DNA of 41,369 bases from a virus. The position numbers and the translations under genes are program-made. Positions 13,322-20,818 of the stretch are shown here, piece by piece; within the stretch, counting starts at the first letter, position 1; the number at the start of each line of letters is the position of its first letter. Under the pieces are notes generated by a model. It did no database searches. It saw only the letters and a program-made list of their open reading frames with translations, and had not been told where the DNA came from. The DNA is taken from the IMG/VR virus record IMGVR_UViG_3300018432_000024, positions 1-41,369 of that record; one strand, 5' to 3'.

Positions 13322-13360
13322 GTAAAGGCCCCGAGTCTGAATAACCCCGAGGCCTTTACT
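13321..13360 (-). terminator. Terminator after the prim-pol/helicase gene
   Basis: AGTAAAGGCC (13321-13330) and GGCCTTTACT (13351-13360), a 10-bp stem with a 20-nt loop, 16 nt past the stop of the leftward gene. It shields the iteron region from read-through; it is symmetrical and could work both ways. Confidence 0.65.
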
Positions 13361-13376
13361 TTCTGTTGCCACTAAC

Positions 13377-15689
13377 TCACTCGCTGGTCCATCCTTGCGG
13401 TCCTAGCGTTTCATTATGATTGGCCATAAACCCGTCTTCGGACACTCGAACCTTGAACCCACGGTACTTCCGCTGCCCCTTCTGGAGGGTATGGGTCACT
13501 AAGCCGGGGTGATGCTCATGTAGGTAGTTCTCCAGCTCCTTGTAGAAGGTCCTAGAACCCCTCGGGTTGCCTCCGGTTTCGTTCTCTCCTTGGCGGTAAT
13601 GCTGGTAGAGACCCTTACCCCAAACCGCTCCGGCCTCGTCAAGCACTAACTGATGCTGTACATAGTTGGCAACGCTGTCTACTTGTTCCCGCCAGACGGC
13701 CTTAGCTTCAGCAAACGCAGACTTATCAAAGCCGCCACGCTTACGAAGTCGTTGCAATGCTGATACGGCCTTCACTAGCACCCCCCTTTGCAGAGCCGGG
13801 TCATTCGGCATGATATCCCGCCAATAGGTGTCTTCTATCTTTCCGCCTTGGTTGAATCGCTTCTCGAATTGCATCACTAACCAGCGGTCCCAGAACCCTG
13901 AGTCATTGCTCTCGGTCGCCGGCATGGCGTTGAAGCTGGCTACGTTGAACACATTGGGCCGGAAGCTGAATCCATCCCTTCCCTTGTGTTCTGCGTAGAT
14001 GGCATCCCCTGCTACGACGCTCTTGAACACGCCGATGTTTCTCATTGTTTCTGCACCTACGTCACCGGCTGCGTTGAGCAGGACGCCGTGGAGTTTGACT
14101 TTGTTGAATCGTTCCACCATGGCTTGAGGGGCGATGCTTGTCAGGTTCTCGCTGCCTACGAGTGCGGACATGATGTTAATGAAGGTGCTCTTTCCGCCGC
14201 CACCTGCGCCGCTGAATGCTAGCGCCACTTTGAGGTCGTGACGGGGCGAGATTGCATACCCTATGAGTTCCCAGGCGTGTGGAACCATTTCTTCTTTGAG
14301 GGTGTTGCTCATCCATTCATCCACTTTGTCACAGGTGGAGTCTGGTGCCCAGGCTACTGGAAGGTGGTTGACGACGAATACATCTGGGGTCCGAGGCCGT
14401 AGCTCCCCGGTCTCCCAGTTCAGCAACCCGTTTTCTACGCTGATGTACTCCCTCGATACGTCTTCCTGTGTGATGGGGTCTGCGTATGCTAGTGCTGCTG
14501 TGTAGAGTTCTTCTGCCAGGCGCTTGGACATTTGGTTGCCGAGTTGATCTGACAGCCAGCGGTAGGCGACGGTGTATAAGTCTATTTCTTTCCAGCGGTC
14601 ATTCACCCAGGCGAAGACAACCCCGTTGCTGTCCTTGTACCTTTTTAGTGGGTGTTGGTTCATGAAGGTTTCACGAGCCATCTGTGTTTGTAGGTGCCCG
14701 CGCTCCCGTAGTAGGAGTTCAGGCCCTAGGCTGATTTCGCCTTCAAATACCCTGGCTAACGCGGTTTCGGTGACTCCGTCGCACTGGCACACGTCGCCTA
14801 GTGGCTTTTGTTGTGAGCGTACAGCTGCGTGTTCAAAGGTGTTTTTGATTTCGGTGCGGGCAGTTTGAGGCCGCGCTGCCCTAACGTATTCGCTGAAGCG
14901 CTTCCGCAACAGGGTTAGGGCTTCTATAGCACCTTTGTGCCCTTCTCTGCCGAGCATCATTCCTTGCAATGAATAGCTGTAGTAGTCGTCATGCCCTATG
15001 TGACTGCGCTTGTGCTGTGTCTCTATACGCGTAATGAAACGCTGGACGCTTTCACACGGCGGCTCGGGTAGGAAGGTGTCAAGCAGTTCTTTGGCTGGGA
15101 TGACGTCGACGTCAAGGAGTTCCCCGTTTTCCACTGCCAGGTGCTGTACCCATTCGGCCGGGAGGTAGGGGATTTCGTCTAGTGACGGGGGTTCGCTCAT
15201 TGGGTCGCCGTCAAGGTCGTACCACGTGTAGGGGGTTCCTGTTGATGGGTGGATTGAGGGCCAGCACACCATGAAGCGGTGGTGACGTTGCACAAGTTCA
15301 ATGCTGTCACGTGGCTTGCTCTGTAGCTCTAATGTGGGGTCGGCGATGCGATAAACATGCTGCCGTGATTTGCCTTGAGGATCCCTCGCGGTGCTAGTGA
15401 AGGTTTTGGGTAGAGCCTTACCAACCTGTTTCACGAGGTCTTCTAAATCTGCCGCCCCGCGTTTGTCGCCGTAGTTGTCGTCTACGTCGATGCTGATCCA
15501 GCCTTCAGCCCGTAATCCTAGGTTGTTGAATTCTTCACCTAGGTGCTGCCATTCTTGCATTTGGTCGGGGGTGACAGTGCCTTGTTGCCCTGTGGCTCCT
15601 GGTACGGGGAATTGTTTTCCTCGGACGGGGATGGGTTTCCACCCTAGTCGGGCATATAGGGCATAGTTTTCGGCGTAGCGCTTAGCCAT
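13377..15689 (-). CDS. Prim-pol / SF3 helicase replication protein (P4-type)
   Basis: 770 residues. The N-terminal prim-pol domain (about 1-180) shows ISIDVDD (68-71, metal site), SRQHVYR (H111) and HHRFMVCWPSIHPSTG. A middle region follows, then the D5/P4-type helicase: DVSREYISVENGLLNW (D5_N-like), Walker A GAGGGGKST (494-502), LNAAGDVGAE and the arginine-finger region GFWDRWLVMQFEKRF. Such proteins prime and unwind at iteron origins of plasmids, satellites and phages. It is the first leftward gene of the divergent control region, with an AAAGGG SD and a TATTCT promoter, and is followed by a terminator and the iterons it probably recognises. Confidence 0.93.
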   Translation of the reverse strand: MAKRYAENYALYARLGWKPIPVRGKQFPVPGATGQQGTVTPDQMQEWQHLGEEFNNLGLRAEGWISIDVDDNYGDKRGAADLEDLVKQVGKALPKTFTSTARDPQGKSRQHVYRIADPTLELQSKPRDSIELVQRHHRFMVCWPSIHPSTGTPYTWYDLDGDPMSEPPSLDEIPYLPAEWVQHLAVENGELLDVDVIPAKELLDTFLPEPPCESVQRFITRIETQHKRSHIGHDDYYSYSLQGMMLGREGHKGAIEALTLLRKRFSEYVRAARPQTARTEIKNTFEHAAVRSQQKPLGDVCQCDGVTETALARVFEGEISLGPELLLRERGHLQTQMARETFMNQHPLKRYKDSNGVVFAWVNDRWKEIDLYTVAYRWLSDQLGNQMSKRLAEELYTAALAYADPITQEDVSREYISVENGLLNWETGELRPRTPDVFVVNHLPVAWAPDSTCDKVDEWMSNTLKEEMVPHAWELIGYAISPRHDLKVALAFSGAGGGGKSTFINIMSALVGSENLTSIAPQAMVERFNKVKLHGVLLNAAGDVGAETMRNIGVFKSVVAGDAIYAEHKGRDGFSFRPNVFNVASFNAMPATESNDSGFWDRWLVMQFEKRFNQGGKIEDTYWRDIMPNDPALQRGVLVKAVSALQRLRKRGGFDKSAFAEAKAVWREQVDSVANYVQHQLVLDEAGAVWGKGLYQHYRQGENETGGNPRGSRTFYKELENYLHEHHPGLVTHTLQKGQRKYRGFKVRVSEDGFMANHNETLGPQGWTSE

Positions 15690-15721
15690 GGTTTACCCTT
15701 TCTTTTGTGCACATGTTCTAG

Positions 15722-15750
15722 AGAATAGCAGCTCGCTCTTACCTATGCAA
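15722..15750 (-). promoter_or_regulatory. Promoter of the prim-pol/helicase gene
   Basis: Minus strand: TTGCAT (15750-15745), 17-nt spacer, TATTCT (15727-15722). The ATG at 15689 lies 32 nt further on with an SD in between, so this is a leadered transcript. Confidence 0.65.
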
Positions 15751-15752
15751 GT

Positions 15753-15793
15753 GTGCGGAACGTTAACTGAAAACTGTGCGTACCGTTAGTTGA
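15753..15793. repeat. Tandem 18-bp operator-like repeat in the divergent control region
   Basis: GTGCGGAACGTTAACTGA (15753-15770) and GTGCGTACCGTTAGTTGA (15776-15793) agree at 14 of 18 positions, with starts 23 bp apart. They lie between the two divergent promoters; the second covers the start of the rightward -35 box. They suit a regulator site, but no repressor gene is recognised. Confidence 0.5.
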
Positions 15794-15818
15794 CAGTCTC
15801 CGCCGTGTGGGCTACTGT
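15790..15818 (+). promoter_or_regulatory. Strong leaderless promoter of the rightward arm
   Basis: Perfect TTGACA (15790-15795), 17-nt spacer, TACTGT (15813-15818), seven bases, then ATG at 15826. No SD lies before the ATG. Confidence 0.72.
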
Positions 15819-15825
15819 TCTGGTT

Positions 15826-16092
15826 ATGAACTTTTTTATGTGCGGCCATGAGAAGGTGGAAGAGGGAACGGACTTCCACAGGAATGACTATCCGCGTTGC
15901 AGTATTTGCCGCCGTAACAGACAGGGATCCAGGATGGATATGGTTGACGGGTTAGAAGAAGAGTATGGCCCTGTGCCCCCTATTGACAGGGATATAGTTG
16001 ACTGGGTAATGTTATATCGGATGCAGAGGGGCTTTGACCTTCCTCGTAAACCAACCAACGCCGAGCAGAGAGCTTTTAGGGAGCGGGTATGA
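15826..16092 (+). CDS. Small Cys/His protein, first rightward gene
   Basis: 88 residues starting MNFFMCGHEKVEEG. An upstream TTG in the same frame (15790) is part of the -35 box and cannot be the start. The first 35 residues hold C-H...H...CSIC, a possible zinc site; the rest is helical (IDRDIVDWVMLYRMQRGF, TNAEQRAFRERV). Being the first gene after the control region with a leaderless start, it could be an early regulator; no known family was recognised. Confidence 0.68.
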   Translation: MNFFMCGHEKVEEGTDFHRNDYPRCSICRRNRQGSRMDMVDGLEEEYGPVPPIDRDIVDWVMLYRMQRGFDLPRKPTNAEQRAFRERV

Positions 16093-16163
16093 GTGGGACG
16101 ATGAATAAACATGACCCGGATTGCGAAGTTTGGAAAGGGGACGGTCCTTGTGACTGCAAATGA
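16089..16163 (+). CDS. Possible 24-residue Cys-rich peptide
   Basis: The ATG at 16089 overlaps the stop of the previous gene (ATGA). The peptide has HDPDCEVW and GPCDCK, a Cys/His cluster of the kind seen in very small phage proteins. It is short and partly overlaps the next frame, so it may be a coupling leader. Confidence 0.4.
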   Translation: MSGTMNKHDPDCEVWKGDGPCDCK

Positions 16164-16401
16164 GACAGACGAGAAGATAGGTTACGCCTCAGCTATTGCC
16201 ATGTTGCTACGGAATCTATGGAACTTAAAAGAGGAATCGGAATGGTTCTTACACGGTTTTTCTAATGCTCTATCTGACTTTGCGGATGACCTAAAAGATG
16301 AGGCATTTGTTGGGCCCGCTAGCAAAGAGGATATTCAAAGAGTTATAGACAAGTGGGACCCGAAAAATAGGGAGTTGGGCAAATCATGGAAGAAAAGCTG
16401 A
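16150..16401 (+). CDS. Small helical acidic protein
   Basis: 83 residues from a GTG at 16150 with AAAGGGGA upstream. An ATG at 16111 in the same frame is possible but lies inside the 24-residue peptide and has no SD. Helical (ASAIAMLLRNLWNLKEESEWFLHGFSNALSDFADDLK). It overlaps the next gene by 16 nt. Unknown role. Confidence 0.6.
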   Translation: MTANETDEKIGYASAIAMLLRNLWNLKEESEWFLHGFSNALSDFADDLKDEAFVGPASKEDIQRVIDKWDPKNRELGKSWKKS

Positions 16402-16631
16402 ATCTATGGAACCTGTATATTGAAGAGAACGCATCTCCTGATTGGGTCAAAGAAGAAAATCGTATCTGGGTGGCAGGTTGGCAGCTCGGTATGGAGGACG
16501 CTACCCGCGACTTGATCAAAGCCGCAGCTGAAGCTGAAAGTAATCGTCAGGAAGTTCCCAATGAAATTTGGGATTTGATCATCCAGTGGCGGAACCAAGT
16601 GTCAGCGGCTTACACCGGCGACGCCGGATAG
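16386..16631 (+). CDS. Small acidic, Trp-rich hypothetical protein
   Basis: 81 residues (MEEKLNLWNLYIEENASPDWV...) rich in Trp and Glu, with a helical centre (GMEDATRDLIKAAAEAESN). It overlaps the preceding gene by 16 nt. No family recognised. Confidence 0.68.
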   Translation: MEEKLNLWNLYIEENASPDWVKEENRIWVAGWQLGMEDATRDLIKAAAEAESNRQEVPNEIWDLIIQWRNQVSAAYTGDAG

Positions 16632-16678
16632 AGATGAGATAGCGGCTTTGTGGACAACCTTATTTTAGGAAGAGAGAA

Positions 16679-16849
16679 ATGAAACCGGTGATACTTAATA
16701 ATTTAGTACTCCAGGCCCGTGCAGAAGGCCGCTCAGTGGCTTGGTTGCGGCAAACCTTATTGGATATTGGAACTACCGAAGCCCTCGCCTGGTCAAATAG
16801 GTTATGGGACTCGGGCAAAGACTACCCGATACTTCGGAAGGTTAAGTAA
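16679..16849 (+). CDS. Small hypothetical protein before the HNH gene
   Basis: 56 residues (MKPVILNNLVLQARAEGRSV...), SD AGGAAGAG just upstream. Two helices (LVLQARAEGRSVAWLRQTLL, TTEALAWSNRLWD), possibly HTH-like. It ends one base before the HNH start. A longer HNH frame through this gene is the shadow. Confidence 0.62.
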   Translation: MKPVILNNLVLQARAEGRSVAWLRQTLLDIGTTEALAWSNRLWDSGKDYPILRKVK

Positions 16850-16850
16850 G

Positions 16851-17549
16851 ATGACGAGTAAGCAGTGTCTTTCCTGCTCGGAGACACTGCCTCTCGCCTC
16901 GTTCCCTAAAGATCGTACTAAGTCCGACGGGCACCTGAACCAGTGTAAAGCGTGCCGAAAAAATAGGGCCCTGGAATTGAGCGGCCCTTTGGACGAAGAG
17001 AAGCAATGTAACGATTGTGGCGAAGTTAAAGATAGAGACCAGTTCCACAGGTTAAAAACGGCTAAGGGCGGATTGCAAAGGAAATGTATTGACTGCCAAA
17101 CCAAGTTCCGGGCAACCAATGCACCGTTGTACAGGGCCATCAGGAAGAAGTATCGTGAATCCGAGGCGGGTAGGATCGTGGATTACCAGATAAACGCCAA
17201 GCGGCGGGCGTTGAAGGCCTCTTTACCCTTCATTCCCTACGATCCGGTGGACATCTACAACCGGGAAGCCGGTGTCTGCTATCTCTGTGGCTTTCCAGTG
17301 CATAAGTTTCACAAGAAGAAGGGTAAGATTGTTCGCTTCTTCCACGTAGAGCACATTATTCCCATCGCCGCTGACAGGGAGTTACTTGCTCTCCACGGCA
17401 TTGAGCATCCGGGGGATGTTCCTCATAATCTTTCCGTCGCTCACCCGACTTGTAACAGTAAAAAGAATAATAAGGTAACGGAAGAGACGATTGAGATCTA
17501 TAAGGAGTACCAGGAATTGTATGGGGTCTATGATACAATAGAAGAGTAA
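16851..17549 (+). CDS. HNH endonuclease with two N-terminal zinc fingers
   Basis: 232 residues from the ATG at 16851 (MTSKQCLSCSETLPLASF). Two treble-clef fingers occur in tandem (CLSC...CKAC and CNDCGEVKDRDQF...CIDC), then a basic linker, then the HNH core: CYLCGFPV, VEHIIPIAADRE, NLSVAHPTCNSKKNNK. It is probably a mobile homing-type nuclease. The fingers match those at 643-1179 and 12760-13044. It sits between early small genes and the exonuclease gene. The start inside a longer frame is chosen because the finger begins there and AAGG precedes it. Confidence 0.87.
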   Translation: MTSKQCLSCSETLPLASFPKDRTKSDGHLNQCKACRKNRALELSGPLDEEKQCNDCGEVKDRDQFHRLKTAKGGLQRKCIDCQTKFRATNAPLYRAIRKKYRESEAGRIVDYQINAKRRALKASLPFIPYDPVDIYNREAGVCYLCGFPVHKFHKKKGKIVRFFHVEHIIPIAADRELLALHGIEHPGDVPHNLSVAHPTCNSKKNNKVTEETIEIYKEYQELYGVYDTIEE

Positions 17550-17568
17550 AACTGAGAGGATAACGTTA

Positions 17569-18354
17569 ATGACTGAAACAACCGCTAGAGCGAGGGCTAA
17601 CGCCTTCAGTACTAAAGTCGGTAGGTTCTATGAACTTCCTGACGGCTCCGCCGTTCCCAGCGTAACTACCTTCTTGAAGGTCCTACCCAAAGATGCTTTG
17701 CTTCCGTGGGCTGTGAAAAAGACTGCTGAGTTCGCTTACGACCATCAGGAGTCTTGGACCGGGTTACCTCGCGAAGCCGCGTTACGTGCTATGAAAGACG
17801 CCCGCTTCTACGACACTAGTGCCATTGATGCCGGCAATATTGCACACGGTATTTGGGAGGAGCTGGCGAAAGGTAACAAGCCAGAGGTTCCTGAAGGCTT
17901 CGAGGGAGCTGTGGCGGCTTGGGAAGAGTTCAACCGAGACTTTAGAGTCGAGGTCATGTACGTGGAACCCCAAGTCATTTCTTATAAGCACGGCTATGCC
18001 GGGTCTTTTGACGCCATGTACCGTATCAATGGTAAGGTTACATTGGTGGACTTAAAAGCCGGTAATGGGATGTATGCCTCTGTTGCCCCGCAACTAGCGG
18101 CCTACGCCAATGCGGATGTGCTTATTGACGATGACGGTAACGAAATCCCCATGCCTAAGGTAGAGGTGTTGGCTGGTATTTGGTTGCGGCCTCACGGATA
18201 TTCGTTACGGCCTATCACAGACGCTGAGCGTGCGTGGCGGATTGCGCAGCATGCCAGGAACATGTTTAACGATTTGAAACGGGATTATGAGCTGCTTGGT
18301 AGCCCGGTCAACCCTGCACCGGTGAAGTCGCCCAAGGGTCCCTGGTTCAAATAG
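17569..18354 (+). CDS. RecB/Cas4-like PD-(D/E)XK exonuclease
   Basis: 261 residues. Motifs of phage RecB/Cas4-like exonucleases: GNIAHGIWEEL (H93), VEPQVIS (E133), GYAGSFDAM (D148), VTLVDLKAG (D161, K163), and PQLAAYA (Q175). No Cys cluster for an iron-sulfur centre is seen, unlike typical Cas4. It probably resects DNA ends for recombination-dependent replication and works with the OB-fold protein that follows. SD GAGAGGA before the ATG. Confidence 0.87.
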   Translation: MTETTARARANAFSTKVGRFYELPDGSAVPSVTTFLKVLPKDALLPWAVKKTAEFAYDHQESWTGLPREAALRAMKDARFYDTSAIDAGNIAHGIWEELAKGNKPEVPEGFEGAVAAWEEFNRDFRVEVMYVEPQVISYKHGYAGSFDAMYRINGKVTLVDLKAGNGMYASVAPQLAAYANADVLIDDDGNEIPMPKVEVLAGIWLRPHGYSLRPITDAERAWRIAQHARNMFNDLKRDYELLGSPVNPAPVKSPKGPWFK

Positions 18355-18388
18355 AGTTGTTAGAAAACACAACGAAAGGAAAAGTAAA

Positions 18389-18742
18389 ATGGATTTTTTT
18401 GACGAGTTCGGCAACACCGGTAGCGGGGAGTTTGAAGACTTCAACCTCTACGCCGCCCCCGGTACTAAGATTGTTGGCACTGTTACGAGCATTGGGGACG
18501 AGTTCCGCACAAACCCCGAGTGGGCCCCGGTTAACTTCGTTTTCATCGACGTAGATGGCAAAGTTAACCGTGTCTTCCTTAAGGGTGTTCCCAAGAAGAA
18601 GTTCGACGAAGCCGGTGTATCCGTAGGCGACACGTTGGGTCTTCGCTACGAAGGGGTTAAACAAACCAAGAACGGCAAGGGCTCGTATCAAGATCTCTCG
18701 GTTGCAGTGAAGAAAGCTGCACCAAAAAGCATCTTCGACTAA
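18389..18742 (+). CDS. Putative OB-fold single-stranded DNA-binding protein
   Basis: 117 residues. Alternating strands (KIVGTVTSIGDEF, VNFVFIDVDGKVNRVFLKGV, VGDTLGLRYEGV, YQDLSVAVK) fit an OB barrel; the N-terminus is acidic. It directly follows the RecB-like exonuclease with an AAAGGA SD and is closed by a terminator, which fits a recombination/replication pair. The family was not identified by name, so the binding role is inferred from fold and position. Confidence 0.6.
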   Translation: MDFFDEFGNTGSGEFEDFNLYAAPGTKIVGTVTSIGDEFRTNPEWAPVNFVFIDVDGKVNRVFLKGVPKKKFDEAGVSVGDTLGLRYEGVKQTKNGKGSYQDLSVAVKKAAPKSIFD

Positions 18743-18757
18743 ATGTAACTAAATGAT

Positions 18758-18790
18758 AAAGCCCCTAGGTTACAATTGCCTAGGGGCTTT
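18758..18790 (+). terminator. Intrinsic terminator after the OB-fold gene
   Basis: AAAGCCCCTAGG (18758-18769) and CCTAGGGGCTTT (18779-18790), a 12-bp stem with a 9-nt loop. The stem's own T-run serves as the tail. The next promoter's -35 starts in the loop. Confidence 0.75.
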
Positions 18791-18804
18791 ACTCATGTTA
18801 CACT
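18776..18804 (+). promoter_or_regulatory. Leaderless promoter overlapping the terminator
   Basis: TTGCCT (18776-18781), 17-nt spacer, TACACT (18799-18804), six bases, ATG at 18811. No SD is present. Confidence 0.6.
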
Positions 18805-18810
18805 TGTCTT

Positions 18811-19032
18811 ATGGGAAATGTTATTTGGGCTGTGCAGCAAGTAGAGAAGTTTAACTCGCTAAATAGATACACTATTCTGGACTACTTTCGGGTGTACAGT
18901 ACAGCGGCGATGGTTCTTGAGAGTTTAAACTACGAGTACCCGGAGAATGAATATATTTTAACTGAGCATTCAGAGCGGGAACTCATATACCTGAGTAGTC
19001 AACCGGAGGGGAAGGTTCTAGGGGATGCTTAA
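18811..19032 (+). CDS. Small hypothetical protein, leaderless start
   Basis: 73 residues (MGNVIWAVQQVEKFNSLNRY...). Strand, helix (TAAMVLESLNYEY), strand (EYILTEHSERELIYL). The layout resembles the micro-protein group. It overlaps the next gene by 8 nt. Confidence 0.65.
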   Translation: MGNVIWAVQQVEKFNSLNRYTILDYFRVYSTAAMVLESLNYEYPENEYILTEHSERELIYLSSQPEGKVLGDA

Positions 19033-19402
19033 ACGAGAAGTACAGGCTTTGTTGAAGGATATTGAGGATGACATTTCGAACCTTGCCGACTGTGCACATG
19101 ATTATGAGGATGAGTGTCTTCCCTGCGCATTTTCTGAAGAGCTAGACGCACTGGGGAGAAAGTTGCGGGTCATCCGTGCCGGCGTGTCTGACAACTTTCA
19201 CACCTACACGATAGAATTAACTCATTCGGGTAGCGGGGATGATCACCTCACCTCGGATTCATATTCCGTCGGGTTTAGCAGCCGTGAAGAAGCAGAGCAA
19301 GCCTTTGCTAAAATGCCAGTCCCTTCTACCTATAGCGGCATAGCTTTGTGCGGCTGGACGGATAGGGGCGGAGAAGTTTTGAAGATTAAGGAGAAGGAAT
19401 GA
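19025..19402 (+). CDS. Hypothetical protein with micro-protein module
   Basis: 125 residues. The first 55 are helical with Cys residues (DIEDDISNLADCAHDY...CLPCAFSEELDALG). The second half carries the shared pattern: YTIELTHSG, SYSVGFSSREEAEQAFAKM, and GIALCGWTDRGGEVL. It overlaps both neighbours by a few bases. Unknown function. Confidence 0.68.
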   Translation: MLKREVQALLKDIEDDISNLADCAHDYEDECLPCAFSEELDALGRKLRVIRAGVSDNFHTYTIELTHSGSGDDHLTSDSYSVGFSSREEAEQAFAKMPVPSTYSGIALCGWTDRGGEVLKIKEKE

Positions 19403-19842
19403 ACAAGTTTGTGTGGTCCCTGCAACTCAGCACCAACCCCCCTCATTTCGATGATCATGAGATTCTAGGGTGGTTCGCCACCAGGGCCGAAGCTCAAGAC
19501 GAGTTCCTCCGGCAGGTAAAACTATTGCCCCTTGGGCCTAACGACAATGGAATCTGGGACACCCATTTAACCCTCGTTAAGCACACTGAAGACGTTTACG
19601 TTGGCGATTTGAACGGGTATGCGGAAGCAAGCACCGCCGAGGATGATTCTTTCATTTCTGATGATAATGGGATCTATACCTTCCATACGAATGGTGAGGT
19701 GTATGAAACCACGGGGGAGCTTCTTGCTTCTCTCGAACAGACACCCCTCGGCTGGGACTATCGAACCGATCAACTAATATTCAGAGACGCATTAGGGAAC
19801 ACTGTCGTAGGCGAGGAAGAAGCAGATGAAACCGATAATTGA
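19399..19842 (+). CDS. Hypothetical protein with micro-protein module
   Basis: 147 residues. The N-terminal part shows the shared layout (KFVWSLQLSTN, ILGWFATRAEAQDEFLRQV, THLTLVKHTED); the C-terminal part is acidic and strand-rich (GIYTFHTNGEVYETTGELLASLEQ). It overlaps the muramidase start by 17 nt. No family recognised. Confidence 0.68.
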   Translation: MNKFVWSLQLSTNPPHFDDHEILGWFATRAEAQDEFLRQVKLLPLGPNDNGIWDTHLTLVKHTEDVYVGDLNGYAEASTAEDDSFISDDNGIYTFHTNGEVYETTGELLASLEQTPLGWDYRTDQLIFRDALGNTVVGEEEADETDN

Positions 19843-20524
19843 TGTCAGTGAATACCAAGGCGATATTGATTGGTCTGAAGCGTCAAAGCACGTAGCGGGG
19901 GCTATCATCCGCCTGTCGTCTTGGCGGCTTAGCGATGGCGGAAATCGACTTGATCACAAGGCGCAGGTGAATGCCTACGAGGTGTTAGACGCAGGGCTGC
20001 CTATTGGTGCCTATGTTCGGGCAAATCCTTGGGCCAATAGTCCTGCAACTGAGCTAATGCTGTTTCGTGCTTGGTGGGAGGACGTTGTCTTAGATAAGGT
20101 AGGGGACGACGACACTTCCAACCTGATCCTCACCCCCGCCATTGATATCGAACCCACTGATAAACCGGAGTTTGATGCCCTTGTAAACTGGCCCGAGTGG
20201 ATTAGAAGCTTTATTCAGCTTTGGAACGTAGCCACCGATTCAGCGCCCTTGATGCTGTACACCTCCGGATCCTTCTTTGACAGCAAATATGGTGGTGTGC
20301 TCGACATCCCGTTAAACGTGTCTTTTTGGGTAGGAGACGCAGCGGGATTCAACCACGCCCCTGATGCTGGAGGCAAAACCAAATGGGTATTTAGCGGCCG
20401 GACGGTGTTGCATCAGTATTCGCATAAGGGCACTATCCCAGGTATCAAGGGCGCAGTTGACCTAAACGCCGTTATGCCTTACACTCAAATTTACGATTTA
20501 GATTATCGGGGTCGAAGGGATTAG
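19826..20524 (+). CDS. GH25 muramidase (lysozyme)
   Basis: 232 residues. The GH25 fold is clear: IIDVSEYQGDIDW (D6), GAYVRANPW, PAIDIEPTD (D107, E109, the DxE catalytic pair), LMLYTSGSFF, and the closing VLHQYSHKGTIPGIKGAVDLNAVM. It should cleave peptidoglycan between MurNAc and GlcNAc. No cell wall-binding domain and no signal peptide is seen. It stands in the rightward early arm, apart from the amidase and holin, so it may act in lysis as a second enzyme or in another step of infection. Confidence 0.92.
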   Translation: MKPIIDVSEYQGDIDWSEASKHVAGAIIRLSSWRLSDGGNRLDHKAQVNAYEVLDAGLPIGAYVRANPWANSPATELMLFRAWWEDVVLDKVGDDDTSNLILTPAIDIEPTDKPEFDALVNWPEWIRSFIQLWNVATDSAPLMLYTSGSFFDSKYGGVLDIPLNVSFWVGDAAGFNHAPDAGGKTKWVFSGRTVLHQYSHKGTIPGIKGAVDLNAVMPYTQIYDLDYRGRRD

Positions 20525-20526
20525 GG

Positions 20527-20727
20527 ATGAGCCGGCCTAATGTGTTTAAACAAGAAGGAATGTGGGTTGTCGTGTGGCCGGCCTACGGTTTCGGTTTAGA
20601 GCAGGCACTAGGATACGGCTCTTGGGGTGAAGCAATCCACGCGGCCAGCAACCGAACCATCTCTAGTGGGGTATCAATGACCCAGGCTCCACAGTTTGAT
20701 TACGACACCTTGACAATAGCGCGATAA
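20527..20727 (+). CDS. Micro-protein after the muramidase
   Basis: 66 residues: MWVVVWPAYGF, LGYGSWGEAIHAASNRTI, then FDYDTLTIAR. Strand/helix order as in the micro-protein group. Its 3' end contains the strong promoter at 20710-20739. Confidence 0.62.
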   Translation: MSRPNVFKQEGMWVVVWPAYGFGLEQALGYGSWGEAIHAASNRTISSGVSMTQAPQFDYDTLTIAR

Positions 20728-20739
20728 GGATGCTATATT
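20710..20739 (+). promoter_or_regulatory. Strong sigma70-type promoter, leadered
   Basis: TTGACA (20710-20715), 18-nt spacer, TATATT (20734-20739). It lies within the end of the previous gene and should drive the HAD and micro-protein genes, with a leader of about 73 nt. Confidence 0.7.
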
Positions 20740-20749
20740 TAGGTAACCG

Positions 20750-20784
20750 CCCCGCCGGGATGCTGAGAAACGCTTTCGGCGGGG
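20750..20784 (+). promoter_or_regulatory. GC-rich hairpin at the 5' end of the leader
   Basis: CCCCGCCG (20750-20757) and CGGCGGGG (20777-20784) would form within the first 40 nt of the transcript. It is followed by TTGTCC, not a U-run. It may stabilise the mRNA or attenuate it. Confidence 0.5.
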
Positions 20785-20818
20785 TTGTCCTAAACCAGGG
20801 ACAGAAAGGCGAAGGAAA

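Noticed and set aside
15790-15825. TTG start for the first rightward gene
   Set aside because: The TTG is the beginning of a perfect TTGACA -35 box; the ATG at 15826 fits the promoter spacing.
16719-16850. Longer HNH frame starting at 16719
   Set aside because: This part overlaps a separate small gene with its own SD (16679-16849), and the zinc finger starts right after the ATG at 16851.
17569-18354. CRISPR-associated Cas4
   Set aside because: It has the PD-(D/E)XK core but no visible four-Cys iron-sulfur cluster and no cas genes nearby; a phage recombination exonuclease is simpler.
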